From assembly GCF_013131805.1 (NCBI RefSeq), contig NZ_JABJRC010000014.1, positions 1 through 64,000 on the forward strand: a stretch of DNA of 64,000 nt, in the 5' to 3' direction. A model generated the notes under the pieces. The model searched no databases. It saw only the letters and a list, made by a program, of their open reading frames with translations, and was not told where the DNA came from. Source of the DNA: Kribbella sandramycini (GTDB lineage Bacteria; Actinomycetota; Actinomycetes; Propionibacteriales; Kribbellaceae). Position numbers and translations under genes: made by a program. Below are positions 17,028 to 25,347 of this stretch, piece by piece; the stretch's first letter is position 1, and each line of letters starts with the position of its first letter.

Positions 17028-17180
17028 CAGGTGTGGAGGAACGCCGGTGACCGGGAGACCGGGAGTCCGGGGCGGTCCCGCCACTGTGACCGGGCGACCG
17101 GGAGCCAGGAACTTCACGTTCTGTCCGCCGCGGTGCGGCGTACCAGCTGCCGAAGCGGGCGTGGACACCCGCTGACGAAG
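17028..17180 (+). promoter_or_regulatory. Cobalamin (B12) riboswitch upstream of the chelatase-cobO-cobB operon
   Basis: A second AdoCbl riboswitch shares 29 consecutive core bases (17063-17091) with the cobN leader (9750-9778). The B12 box AGCCAGGA is at 17103-17110. The regulatory hairpin at 17155-17172 has the arms GCGGG and CCCGC around the same loop CGTGGACA, which can pair through GTGG with CCAC at 17081-17084. AAGGGA just downstream is the ribosome binding site, again indicating translational control. Confidence 0.93.
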
Positions 17181-17188
17181 GGACGCCG

Positions 17189-19183
17189 ATGCGGCCTGCG
17201 CCACCCCCGACCGGTTTTCCGTTCACCGCCGTGGTCGGGATGGAAGACCTCCAGCTCGCGCTGATCCTGGCCACGATCTCCCCGGCGATCGGCGGGGTGC
17301 TGATCCGCGGCGAGAAGGGGACGGCGAAGTCGACCGCCGTCCGCGCGCTGACCGAGATCCTGCCGCCGGTCGACGTCGTCCCGGGCTGCCGCTTCTCGTG
17401 TGACCCGGCGCAGCCGGCCGCCGACTGTCCGGATGGGCCGCACGCCGCGCCGGAGGCGGCCAGTCGCCCCGCGCGGCTGGTGGAGCTGCCGGTCGGTGCG
17501 ACCGAGGACCGCGTGCTCGGGTCGCTGCACCTGGAGAAGGCGCTGGCCGAGGGCGTCACGGCGTACGAGCCGGGTCTCCTGGCGGCCGCGCACCGTGGGC
17601 TCTTGTACGTCGACGAGGTCAACCTGCTGCACGACCACCTGGTCGACGTGCTGCTGGACGCCGCCGCGATGGGCCGAGCGACCGTCGAGCGCGACGGGGT
17701 GTCGGTGACGCACCCGGCGCGCTTCGTCCTGGTCGGCACGATGAACCCGGAGGAGGGTGAGCTGCGGCCGCAGCTGCTCGACCGGTTCGGGCTGACCGTC
17801 GACGTGGTCGCCAGCCGGGATCCGGCCGTCCGCGTCGAGGTGATGCGCGCGCGGCTCGCGTACGAGGCCGGCCCGGCGGCGTTCGTGAGCCGGTACGACG
17901 GCCCGCAGCGCGAGCTCGCCGAGCGGATCGTCAAGGCGCGCGACCTGCTGGGCGAGGTCATCCTGACCGACTCCGCGCTGCGGCAGATCGCCGAGATCTG
18001 CGCCTCGTTCGACGTCGACGGCATGCGCGCCGACCTGGTCACCGCGCGGACGGCGGTCGCCCACGCGGCCTGGTCCGGACGCACGGTCGTCGAGGTGGAC
18101 GACGTCCGCGCCGCCGCCAAACTCGCGCTGCCGCACCGTCGTCGCCGCAACCCCTTCGACGCCCCCGGCATGGACGAGGACCAGCTCGAACAAGCCATCC
18201 AGAACAGCACCCCGCCCGAGGAGCCGGACGACGACCCCGACGGCGGCGGGCCCGGCGGTGGTGACACCCCCGACACCCCGCCGCCGGCTGACGGACCAGA
18301 AGCATCACAGGACGAACAGAGCAGTCAAGAGCAGGTACGGCCCGGTCCGGCGCCTGCGGGTGAGGTTGTCGGCAGTTCTGAGCCTTACAAGGCGCGGCTG
18401 CTGAGCGTGCAGGCTGCGGGCGCGGGTGTTGCCGGGCGGCGGTCGCGGGCTATTACCGAGGTCGGTCGGGTCGTGGGTGACCGGGCTCGGGTGGGGCGTG
18501 AGTCGGGGCGGCCGCATCTGCTGGCGACGATCAGATCCGCCGCTCCGCACCAGCATGCGCGCGGGCGGTCGGGTGCGGGGCTCACCGTGCGACCGACAGA
18601 CGTGCGGCTCGCTGTGCGGGAGGGTCGCGAGGGGAACCTGGTGCTGTTCTCCGTGGATGCCTCCGGCTCCATGGGGACGAAGAAGCGGATGGGCGAGGTG
18701 AAGACGGCGATCGTCTCGCTGCTGCTCGACGCGTACCAGCGGCGTGACACGGTCGGCTTGGTCACGTTCGCCGGCGCGGAGGCGACGGTCGCGCTGCCGC
18801 CGACCGGGAGTGTGGAGACCGCCGTACGCCGGTTGGAGTCGTTGCCGACCGGTGGCCGGACGCCGCTGGCCGAGGGTTTGCTGCGGGCTGCCGACGTACT
18901 GCGGATCGCGGCGATCCGCGACCCGCGGCGGCGTCCGCTGCTCGTGCTGGTGACCGACGGCCGGGCGACGCACGGGGAGAACGCGTTCGCGAAGGCACGG
19001 CAGGCGGCGGCATGGCTGGCGCAGCGCGGGATCGCGACCGTGGTGGTCGACTGTGAGCCGCGGCGCGGGGTGCGGCTCGGGCTGGCCGGTGAGCTCGCGG
19101 CCGATCTCGGCGCGGAATACCTCGACCTCGGGGAAGTTGCCGCGGGCAACCTCGTGCGCGCGGTGACGGAACGGGCGGCCTGA
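17189..19183 (+). CDS. Putative cobaltochelatase AAA+/VWA subunit (ChlI-ChlD fusion)
   Basis: This 664-aa protein has an N-terminal AAA+ magnesium-chelatase ChlI-type ATPase with Walker A GEKGTAKST at 41-49, Walker B LLYVDEVNLL near 139, and LVGTMNPEEGELRPQLLDRFGL. A Pro/Asp/Glu-rich linker covers about 325-385. A C-terminal VWA domain from about 484 carries the MIDAS motif DASGSMG and LVTDGRATHGEN. Such fused subunits replace CobS/CobT in many actinomycetes and drive CobN in cobalt insertion. ATG 17189 follows AAGGGA. The operon with cobO, cobB and the CbiG/BluB gene is B12-riboswitch controlled. Confidence 0.92.
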   Translation: MRPAPPPTGFPFTAVVGMEDLQLALILATISPAIGGVLIRGEKGTAKSTAVRALTEILPPVDVVPGCRFSCDPAQPAADCPDGPHAAPEAASRPARLVELPVGATEDRVLGSLHLEKALAEGVTAYEPGLLAAAHRGLLYVDEVNLLHDHLVDVLLDAAAMGRATVERDGVSVTHPARFVLVGTMNPEEGELRPQLLDRFGLTVDVVASRDPAVRVEVMRARLAYEAGPAAFVSRYDGPQRELAERIVKARDLLGEVILTDSALRQIAEICASFDVDGMRADLVTARTAVAHAAWSGRTVVEVDDVRAAAKLALPHRRRRNPFDAPGMDEDQLEQAIQNSTPPEEPDDDPDGGGPGGGDTPDTPPPADGPEASQDEQSSQEQVRPGPAPAGEVVGSSEPYKARLLSVQAAGAGVAGRRSRAITEVGRVVGDRARVGRESGRPHLLATIRSAAPHQHARGRSGAGLTVRPTDVRLAVREGREGNLVLFSVDASGSMGTKKRMGEVKTAIVSLLLDAYQRRDTVGLVTFAGAEATVALPPTGSVETAVRRLESLPTGGRTPLAEGLLRAADVLRIAAIRDPRRRPLLVLVTDGRATHGENAFAKARQAAAWLAQRGIATVVVDCEPRRGVRLGLAGELAADLGAEYLDLGEVAAGNLVRAVTERAA

Positions 19184-19797
19184 TGCCGAAGGGACAGCCG
19201 AGCGTGGTGCCGCAGGACGGCCTGACCACGCGCCAGCGGCGGAACCGGCCGTTGCTGATGGTGCACACCGGCGAGATGAAGGGAAAGTCGACGGCCGCCT
19301 TCGGGATGGCGCTGCGCGGCTGGAACCAGGGCTGGAATCTCGGGGTCTTCCAGTTCGTGAAGAGCGCGAAGTGGAAGGTCGGCGAGGAAGAGGCCTTCAA
19401 GGCGCTCGGCAAACTGCACGAGACGACCGGTCAGGGCGGTTCGGTCGAGTGGCACAAGATGGGCGAGGGCTGGAGCTGGTCGCGGAAGGCCGGCACCGAG
19501 GAGGACCACGCCGCCGACGCGCTCGAGGGCTGGCGGGAGATCCAGCGCCGGCTCGCCGCCGAGACCCACGACCTGTACGTCCTCGACGAGTTCACCTACC
19601 CGATGAAATGGGGCTGGATCGACGTCGACGAGGTGGTCGAGACCCTCGTCAACCGCCCCGGCCACCAGTACGTCGTCATCACCGGCCGCAACGCCCACCC
19701 CGCCCTCCTCGAGGCCGCCGACCTCGCCACCGAGATGACCAAACTCAAGCACCCCATGGACGCCGGCCAGAAAGGCCAGAAGGGTATCGAGTGGTGA
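19183..19797 (+). CDS. cobO: Cob(I)yrinic acid a,c-diamide adenosyltransferase CobO
   Basis: This 204-aa CobA/CobO/BtuR-type adenosyltransferase has the P-loop VHTGEMKGKSTAAFGMALR and the conserved segments GVFQFVKSAKWKVGEEEAF, WSWSRKAGTEEDHAADALEGW, DLYVLDEFTYPMKWGWID and HQYVVITGRNAHPALLEAADLATEM. It transfers adenosyl from ATP to the Co(I) corrinoid in the cytosol. Start and stop overlaps (1 base with the chelatase subunit, 4 bases with cobB) show tight translational coupling. Confidence 0.96.
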   Translation: MPKGQPSVVPQDGLTTRQRRNRPLLMVHTGEMKGKSTAAFGMALRGWNQGWNLGVFQFVKSAKWKVGEEEAFKALGKLHETTGQGGSVEWHKMGEGWSWSRKAGTEEDHAADALEGWREIQRRLAAETHDLYVLDEFTYPMKWGWIDVDEVVETLVNRPGHQYVVITGRNAHPALLEAADLATEMTKLKHPMDAGQKGQKGIEW

Positions 19798-21146
19798 TTC
19801 CGCGGGTTGTGGTGGCGGCGCCGTCGTCGGGGGCTGGGAAGACGACGGTCGCGGTCGGATTGATGGCTGCGCTGCGGCGGGCCGGGCATGTGGTGGCCGG
19901 GTTCAAGGTGGGGCCGGACTACATCGACCCGGGGTTCCACGCAGTCGCGACGGGGCGGCCGGGGCGGAATCTGGACGCGATGCTGAGTGGCGAGGAGCGG
20001 GTGGCGCCGCTGTTCGCGCATGGGGCTCAGGGCGCGGATGTCGCGGTGGTCGAGGGCGTGATGGGGCTGTACGACGGCGCGCTCGGGACGGAGGGGTTCT
20101 CGTCGACGGCGCATGTGGCGAAGCTGCTGCGGGCGCCGGTGGTGCTGGTGGTCGACGCGGCGGCGGCCGGGCGGAGTGTGGGCGCCGTCGTCCAGGGGTT
20201 CGTTGCCTTTGACACCGAAGTGCGGATCGTCGGCGTCATCCTGAACAAGGTCGGGTCGGATCGGCATGAGGCCGAGGTGCGTGCGGGGGTCGCGCCGACG
20301 GGCGTGCCGGTGCTCGGCGTTCTGCGGCGGGACACGCGGGTGACGGTGCCGAGCCGGCATCTCGGGTTGGTGCCGGCCGACGAGCAGCGCGAGCAGGCCG
20401 AGCTGGCGGTGGATGCGGCCGCGGAGCTGGTCCGGCAGGGGGTTGATCTGGAGGCGTTCGTCGCGGCGGCCCGCGGTGCGGGTGAGCTGGTGACGACGGC
20501 GTGGGACGCGGATGCCGAGGTGACTCCGGCCGAGGAGGGGCGGCCGGTGGTCGCGGTGGCGGGCGGGCCGGTGTTCTCGTTCCACTACACCGAGACGACC
20601 GAGCTGCTGACCGCGGCCGGCGCGGACGTCGTCCGGTTCGACCCGCTGCGCGATCCGTTGCCTGAGGCAACTTCAGCGCTGTGTCTCGGCGGCGGTTTCC
20701 CTGAGCTGCATGCGGAGGCGTTGTCGGCGAACGAGCCGCTGCGGCGGCAGGTCGCGAGCGAGATCGCGGCCGGGCTGCCGGTGATCGCCGAGTGCGCCGG
20801 GCTGCTGTACCTGTGCCGCGAGCTCGACGGGCACCCGATGACCGGCGTCCTCCCGGCGGCCGCGCGGATGACGGGCAGTCTGACGCTCGGCTACCGGACG
20901 GCGATCGCCGCCACCACGACAGCCTTCTTCGACGAGGGCCGCCGGGTCCGCGGCCACGAGTTCCACCGGACGGCGGTCACCCTCGACGACGCCGTCGACC
21001 CGGCCTGGTACCTGCCGGCCGGCACCGAGGGCGTCGCCCGCCCGCGCGTCCACGCGTCGTACCTGCACCTGCACTGGACGGCGAGCCCCGACGTCCCCGC
21101 CCGTCTCGTCGCGGCCGCTCGCGTCCACGCCGGGCTCGAGAAGTGA
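19794..21146 (+). CDS. cobB: Cobyrinate/hydrogenobyrinate a,c-diamide synthase CobB
   Basis: This 450-aa protein starts at GTG 19794, overlapping cobO by 4 bases. The N-terminal DTBS-like domain has the P-loop APSSGAGKTTVAVGL and FKVGPDYIDPGFH; the C-terminal class I glutamine amidotransferase domain has the Cys nucleophile in VIAECAGLLYL and HASYLHLHW. It amidates the a and c carboxylates using glutamine and ATP, making the CobN substrate in the aerobic route. The 5' end uses G-ending codons, in sharp contrast to the C-ending 3' end of cobO. Confidence 0.95.
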   Translation: MIPRVVVAAPSSGAGKTTVAVGLMAALRRAGHVVAGFKVGPDYIDPGFHAVATGRPGRNLDAMLSGEERVAPLFAHGAQGADVAVVEGVMGLYDGALGTEGFSSTAHVAKLLRAPVVLVVDAAAAGRSVGAVVQGFVAFDTEVRIVGVILNKVGSDRHEAEVRAGVAPTGVPVLGVLRRDTRVTVPSRHLGLVPADEQREQAELAVDAAAELVRQGVDLEAFVAAARGAGELVTTAWDADAEVTPAEEGRPVVAVAGGPVFSFHYTETTELLTAAGADVVRFDPLRDPLPEATSALCLGGGFPELHAEALSANEPLRRQVASEIAAGLPVIAECAGLLYLCRELDGHPMTGVLPAAARMTGSLTLGYRTAIAATTTAFFDEGRRVRGHEFHRTAVTLDDAVDPAWYLPAGTEGVARPRVHASYLHLHWTASPDVPARLVAAARVHAGLEK

Positions 21147-22552
21147 ACCTGGTCGTCGGCGTCGGCCTGCGCTCCGGGACGTCGTACCGCGAACTGCGCG
21201 ATCTCGTCTCGGCTGCGGTCGCCGAAGCCGGCGGCGGTCGAGTCCGCATCCTCATCACCGTGGAAGGCCGCCACCAAGAGCCCGCCGTCCAGCGTCTCGC
21301 GGCCACCCTGAACGCCGAACTCCAAACCGTCCCCAAATCCGAACTCAGCAAGCAGAACGCCCCCACCCCGAGCACAGTCGTCGAGCGCCTCGCCGGTACG
21401 CCGAGCGTCGCCGAAGCCGCTGTACTGACCACCGGCGCCGAGCTGATCGTCACCAAACGGATGTCCGCGGGTGCGACGGTAGCGGTCGGGCAATTGGGCG
21501 CTGCGCCGGCTTACTCGCCGGGGGAGCGGGCGGTGGTGCATCGGGTGCTGGGGGAGCGGCGGGATGTTCGGCGGGGGTTTGTGGATTTGCCGGTGGCGGA
21601 TGACGTGTTGGAGCGGGTGCTGGGGGCCGCGCATCGGGCGCCGAGTGTGGGGTTGAGTCAGCCTTGGGACTTTCTGGTGGTCCGCGACGTGGCCACGCGG
21701 CGGAAGGTGCGGGATCTGGCGGCGGCGCAGCGGGACGCGTTTGCGCGGTCGCTGCCGGCGGGGCGGCGGGAGCGGTTCGACGGGTTGAAGGTCGAGGCGA
21801 TTCTGGAGTCGGCGCTGAATGTGGCGGTGACCTGCGATCCGGGGCGCGGCGGGCGGCATGTGCTGGGGCGGCACGCGGATCCGCGGACGGTGTGGTTCTC
21901 TGCGGCGATCGCCGTCCAGAATCTTTGGCTGGCGGCGCGCGCCGAGGGCCTGGGCGTCGGCTGGGTCTCGTTCTTCGAGCCGGGTGAGGTGGCGGCCGTG
22001 CTGGGCCTGCCGGCCCATGTCGAGCTGGTCGGCTATCTGTGTGTCGGGCCGGTGGAGGAGTTCCCCGAAGCGCCCGAGCTCGTGCAGAGCGGCTGGGCGA
22101 TGCGCAGACCGCTGGCGTGGGCGGTCCATCAGGAGTCATGGGGAAACCGCGGCCTGCCCGGGGCTGAGCCGACGTCGATCGTGGCGGACGCCGAAGCCGC
22201 GGCGGCGACCGCAGAGGCGCTGCGGAGCGAGCAGACCGTTCGGGTGATCGTCGGTGGAAACCCAGCCGACTACCTGGATGATCCCGACGTGCTGGTGGTG
22301 CAGCTGGGCGAACGGCCCGCGGCGGACTTCGGTGTGCTGTGGCGGCCGGTGTCGTCGGAGGCGGACGGGGTGGAGGTCGGCGTCGAGCTGGTCCGCGACC
22401 TCGTGTTGCAGGGCGCCGGGCGGATCGCCGTCCGGGTGGTCGAGGAGTCGGTCGCGGCGGCCGGAGTGGCGCGCGGGCTGCGGGTCGGGGCGGCGGCTTG
22501 TGGAGCCGAGTGGCGGGATGAGCCGGGGGAGATGCCAGACTCCTCCGCATGA
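21143..22552 (+). CDS. CobE/CbiG C-terminal domain fused to 5,6-dimethylbenzimidazole synthase BluB
   Basis: This 469-aa protein starts at GTG 21143, overlapping the cobB stop by 4 bases. Residues 1 to about 117 match the CbiG C-terminal/CobE domain (NLVVGVGLRSGTSYRELRDLV, LSKQNAPTPSTVVERLAGTPSVAEAA, TKRMSAGATVAVG). Residues about 122-333 match BluB, a nitroreductase-fold enzyme that fragments FMNH2 to dimethylbenzimidazole (VLGERRDVRRGF, AAHRAPSVGLSQPWDFLVV, NLWLAARAEGLGVGWVSFF, VELVGYLCVGPVEEFPEAPEL). Residues 335-469 match nothing I recognise. Codon third positions change from C-rich to G-rich at the CbiG/BluB junction near 21475, as between separate genes here. An internal start for a free BluB cannot be excluded. 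Confidence 0.85.
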   Translation: MNLVVGVGLRSGTSYRELRDLVSAAVAEAGGGRVRILITVEGRHQEPAVQRLAATLNAELQTVPKSELSKQNAPTPSTVVERLAGTPSVAEAAVLTTGAELIVTKRMSAGATVAVGQLGAAPAYSPGERAVVHRVLGERRDVRRGFVDLPVADDVLERVLGAAHRAPSVGLSQPWDFLVVRDVATRRKVRDLAAAQRDAFARSLPAGRRERFDGLKVEAILESALNVAVTCDPGRGGRHVLGRHADPRTVWFSAAIAVQNLWLAARAEGLGVGWVSFFEPGEVAAVLGLPAHVELVGYLCVGPVEEFPEAPELVQSGWAMRRPLAWAVHQESWGNRGLPGAEPTSIVADAEAAAATAEALRSEQTVRVIVGGNPADYLDDPDVLVVQLGERPAADFGVLWRPVSSEADGVEVGVELVRDLVLQGAGRIAVRVVEESVAAAGVARGLRVGAAACGAEWRDEPGEMPDSSA

Positions 22553-23160
22553 CTGAGTCACCCGGTGGGGGATCCATGTACGTGCCCGCGTTCTCGATGA
22601 AGCAGCGGATCACGTTGATGGCCAACAAGTACGAGCTGATCGCGACCAACCCGGACGGGTCGGACGGGCAGCTGCTGGCGTTCGCGCAGCAGAAGCGGAT
22701 GGCCTTCAAGGAAGAGGTCACGTTCTACACCGACGACGCGAAGACGCAGGTGGTCTTCTCGTTCAAGGCGCGCAAGCGGATCGACCTGGGCGCGGGGTAC
22801 GACGTGTTCGACGCCGCCGGTCAGCCGATCGGCTGGTTCAAGAAGGAGTTCGGCAAGAGCCTGCTGCGGTCCAGCTGGCTGCTCAGCGGCAACGGCCTGG
22901 ACGCCGCGGGCACCGAGCGCAGCGCCGGGATCGCGATCCTGCGCCGGGTCTGGGACTTCGTCCCGTTCATCGGCGAGATCCCGCTGCCGTTCATCTTCCA
23001 CTTCGACTTCACCGACCGCGCCGACGGCCGGCCGATCCTGTCGGTCGAGCGCAAGATGTCGATCCGGGACCGCTACCGCGTCTCCGTCCAGGACCAGCGC
23101 CTCGACTTCCGCGTCGCCGCCGCCATGACGGTCGCCCTGGACGCCCTCCAGAGCCGCTGA
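22549..23160 (+). CDS. LURP-one-related / scramblase-like (tubby C-terminal fold) protein
   Basis: This 203-aa protein resembles the LOR/phospholipid-scramblase-like family: MKQRITLMANKYELI at the start, GAGYDVFDAAGQPIGWFKKEFGKSLLRSSW in the middle, and a closing DRYRVSVQDQRLDFRVAAAMTVALDAL. No transmembrane helix is clear apart from the VPFIGEIPLPFIFHF hydrophobic stretch. Function is unproven. ATG 22549 overlaps the previous gene; an internal ATG at 22576 has a better ribosome binding site (GGTGGGGGA) and may be the real start. It closes the cobalamin operon region and is followed by a strong terminator. Confidence 0.78.
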   Translation: MTESPGGGSMYVPAFSMKQRITLMANKYELIATNPDGSDGQLLAFAQQKRMAFKEEVTFYTDDAKTQVVFSFKARKRIDLGAGYDVFDAAGQPIGWFKKEFGKSLLRSSWLLSGNGLDAAGTERSAGIAILRRVWDFVPFIGEIPLPFIFHFDFTDRADGRPILSVERKMSIRDRYRVSVQDQRLDFRVAAAMTVALDALQSR

Positions 23161-23165
23161 TCCGA

Positions 23166-23199
23166 AGTACGGCGTACGACCACGGTCGTACGCCGTACT
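23166..23199 (+). terminator. Terminator after the cobalamin/LURP operon
   Basis: A perfect 16-bp inverted repeat, AGTACGGCGTACGACC and its complement, is separated by only AC, so the real loop opens a few pairs. It starts 5 bases after the stop at 23160 and is followed by a T-containing stretch. Confidence 0.9.
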
Positions 23200-23267
23200 C
23201 ACTCTTTCGGGTGAACTCACCCTGAGGGCCCTTGGCTGGGGCTGCCGGTGGTGCGAGGCTTGACAGC

Positions 23268-24386
23268 ATGGGTGCAACGCAGCGCAGTCGACGGTGGTTG
23301 GTTCCGGTCGCGGCAGTGGCAGTGGTCGCCGGAGTGGGGACGCTGGGGCCGGTGGTCGCGGATGCCTCGCCGAAGCTGCCGGGGATCTCCGCGCAGGAGC
23401 TGCTGGCCAAGGTGCAGACCGCGAAGGTCGACGGCCTGAGCGGCACGGTCCAGTCGTCGGCGGATCTCGGTCTGCCCGCGCTGCCCGGGGTCGCCGGCGG
23501 CAGCGATTCGCCGAGTGGCGCCGTCACCGAGCTGCTCAGCGGTAAGCACACCGCGCGGGTCGCGTTCGCCGCGCCCGACAAGGCGCGCGTCTCGGTGCTC
23601 GACACGATGGCTGAGCGGGTCTGGACGATGGACGGCAAGTCCGCCTGGGCCTACGACTCCGCCGAGCGCGAGGCGGTCAAGCTGAACCTCCCGGCGCACC
23701 AGCCCGGCAAACCCGCCGCCGGGACGCCGAAGTCGTATGACCCGCAGTCGGTGGCCAAGCAGTTCCTGGATGCGATCGACCCGAGTACGAAGGTCGACGT
23801 CAGCGGGACGGAGAAGGTCGCCGGGCGCGACGCCTACAAGCTGCGGCTGATCCCGCGCGCCGACCAGACGACGGTCGGTTCCGTGACGCTGGCGGTCGAC
23901 TCGAAGACCTGGGTGCCGCTGCAGGTGACTGTCCTGCCGCGCACCGGGAAGGACCCGGCCGTCCAGGTCGGCTTCAGCCAGGTCTCGTTCGACGTCCCCG
24001 CCGCGAGCACCTTCGCCTTCACCCCGCCCAAGGGCGTCAAGGTCACCGAGCCGAAGACCCCGACCACCCGCCCCGACCGCCCGGCCAAGCCGATCGACCC
24101 GAAAGCGGTCCCCGGCAAGCCCAACCTCAAGGCGGGTAACGAGCCGACCGTGATCGGCGAGGGCTGGTCCGCCGTCGTCCTCGTCCGCGGCGCCGAACTC
24201 ACCGGCGCCAACGGCCCGCTCGACCAGCTGCTGGCCGGCGCCCAGCAGGTCCAGGGCTCCTGGGGCAAGGGCAAGATCGTCACCAGCAAGATGGTCAACG
24301 TCCTCCTCACCGACGACGGCCGCGTCTTCGCCGGTCTCGTCACCCCGCAGACCCTGCAGGACGCCGCAGCGAAGGCGCCCCGCTGA
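23268..24386 (+). CDS. LolA-like secreted protein
   Basis: This 372-aa protein has an N-terminal signal sequence (RSRRWLVPVAAVAVVAGVGTLGP) with no lipobox Cys. A LolA/LppX-like domain follows: AKVQTAKVDGLSGTVQSSADL, KARVSVLDTMAERVWTMDG, and GSVTLAVDSKTWVPLQVTVL. A Pro/Lys-rich linker is seen around 265-295. ATG 23268 follows GCGAGG. In actinomycetes such proteins often sit next to an ABC exporter, as here, two bases before the next start. They probably bind lipids or hydrophobic cargo outside the membrane, which is inference from the fold. Confidence 0.82.
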   Translation: MGATQRSRRWLVPVAAVAVVAGVGTLGPVVADASPKLPGISAQELLAKVQTAKVDGLSGTVQSSADLGLPALPGVAGGSDSPSGAVTELLSGKHTARVAFAAPDKARVSVLDTMAERVWTMDGKSAWAYDSAEREAVKLNLPAHQPGKPAAGTPKSYDPQSVAKQFLDAIDPSTKVDVSGTEKVAGRDAYKLRLIPRADQTTVGSVTLAVDSKTWVPLQVTVLPRTGKDPAVQVGFSQVSFDVPAASTFAFTPPKGVKVTEPKTPTTRPDRPAKPIDPKAVPGKPNLKAGNEPTVIGEGWSAVVLVRGAELTGANGPLDQLLAGAQQVQGSWGKGKIVTSKMVNVLLTDDGRVFAGLVTPQTLQDAAAKAPR

Positions 24387-24387
24387 G

Positions 24388-25347
24388 GTGACACAAACCC
24401 AACAGCAGCCGGCCGCGGGCAGTCCGCTCGTCACGCGGGGGCTGACCAAGCGGTTCCGGGGTGGGCAGGTGGCTGTCGACTCGGTGGACCTGGAAGTGCC
24501 GGCGGGGAGTGTGTTCGGGTTTCTCGGGCCTAATGGGTCCGGGAAGACGACCACGATCCGGATGTTGCTGGGGTTGATTGCGCCGACGGCGGGTGAGGTG
24601 CAGTTGCTCGGCGAGCCGATGCCGAAGGCGCAGCTGCGAGTTCTGCCGCGGGTGGGCGCGCTGGTGGAGGGGCCGGCGTTCTACCCGTTCTGGAGTGGGC
24701 AGGCGAACCTGCTGCGGTTCGATGCGGCCGACAGTACGGCGGATCCGCGCACGCGGAAGGCGCGTGCGGGGGAGGCGCTGGAGCGAGTCGGGTTGTCGAA
24801 CGCGGCCGGTAAGAAGGTGCGCGCGTACTCGCTGGGCATGCGGCAGCGGCTGGCGATCGCGGTCGCGCTGATGCAGCGCCGTGAACTGCTGGTGCTCGAC
24901 GAGCCGACCAACGGGCTCGACCCGCAGGGCACCCGCGAGGTCCGGCACCTGATTCAGGATCTGGCCGGCGACGGGACGACGATCTTCACGTCGACCCATC
25001 TGCTGGCCGAGGTCGAGCAGGTCTGCACCCATGCCGCGGTGATGAGCCGGGGCAAACTGATCCGGCAGTCGTCGGTGGCCGAGCTGCGCGCCGAGCTGCG
25101 GCCGCGGCTCGTCGTCCGGACGCCGGATCTCGGCATCGCGGCCGAGACGCTGAAGAGTCTCGGCGTCACCGACCTCAAGACGACCGACGAAACCGTCGAG
25201 GGCGACGCCGTCGAGCTGCCGATCGAGAAGTTCGCCGCGGCGCTGGTCGCGGCCGACGTCCGCATCCATGGTTTCGGCCTGGAGCGGCCCAGCCTCGAAG
25301 AGACCTTCGTCGCGCTCACCGGGGAGGGTTTCGATGTCGCCCAGTAG
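24388..25347 (+). CDS. ABC transporter ATP-binding protein
   Basis: This 319-aa CcmA/DrrA-type exporter ATPase has Walker A GPNGSGKTTT, signature YSLGMRQRL, Walker B LLVLDEPTNGLDP and the H-loop TSTHLL. A C-terminal extension after about 215 ends in LERPSLEETFVALTGEGFD, typical of efflux-type subunits. GTG 24388 is taken as start. It overlaps the permease by 14 bases and follows the LolA-like gene directly, so the three likely form one export system. The substrate is unknown. Confidence 0.93.
   Translation: MTQTQQQPAAGSPLVTRGLTKRFRGGQVAVDSVDLEVPAGSVFGFLGPNGSGKTTTIRMLLGLIAPTAGEVQLLGEPMPKAQLRVLPRVGALVEGPAFYPFWSGQANLLRFDAADSTADPRTRKARAGEALERVGLSNAAGKKVRAYSLGMRQRLAIAVALMQRRELLVLDEPTNGLDPQGTREVRHLIQDLAGDGTTIFTSTHLLAEVEQVCTHAAVMSRGKLIRQSSVAELRAELRPRLVVRTPDLGIAAETLKSLGVTDLKTTDETVEGDAVELPIEKFAAALVAADVRIHGFGLERPSLEETFVALTGEGFDVAQ

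Noticed and set aside
16963..18276. Possible 440-residue N-terminal extension of the DUF849 protein
   Set aside because: It runs antisense through the B12 riboswitch and the chelatase ATPase domain; the DUF849 domain starts at ATG 16962.
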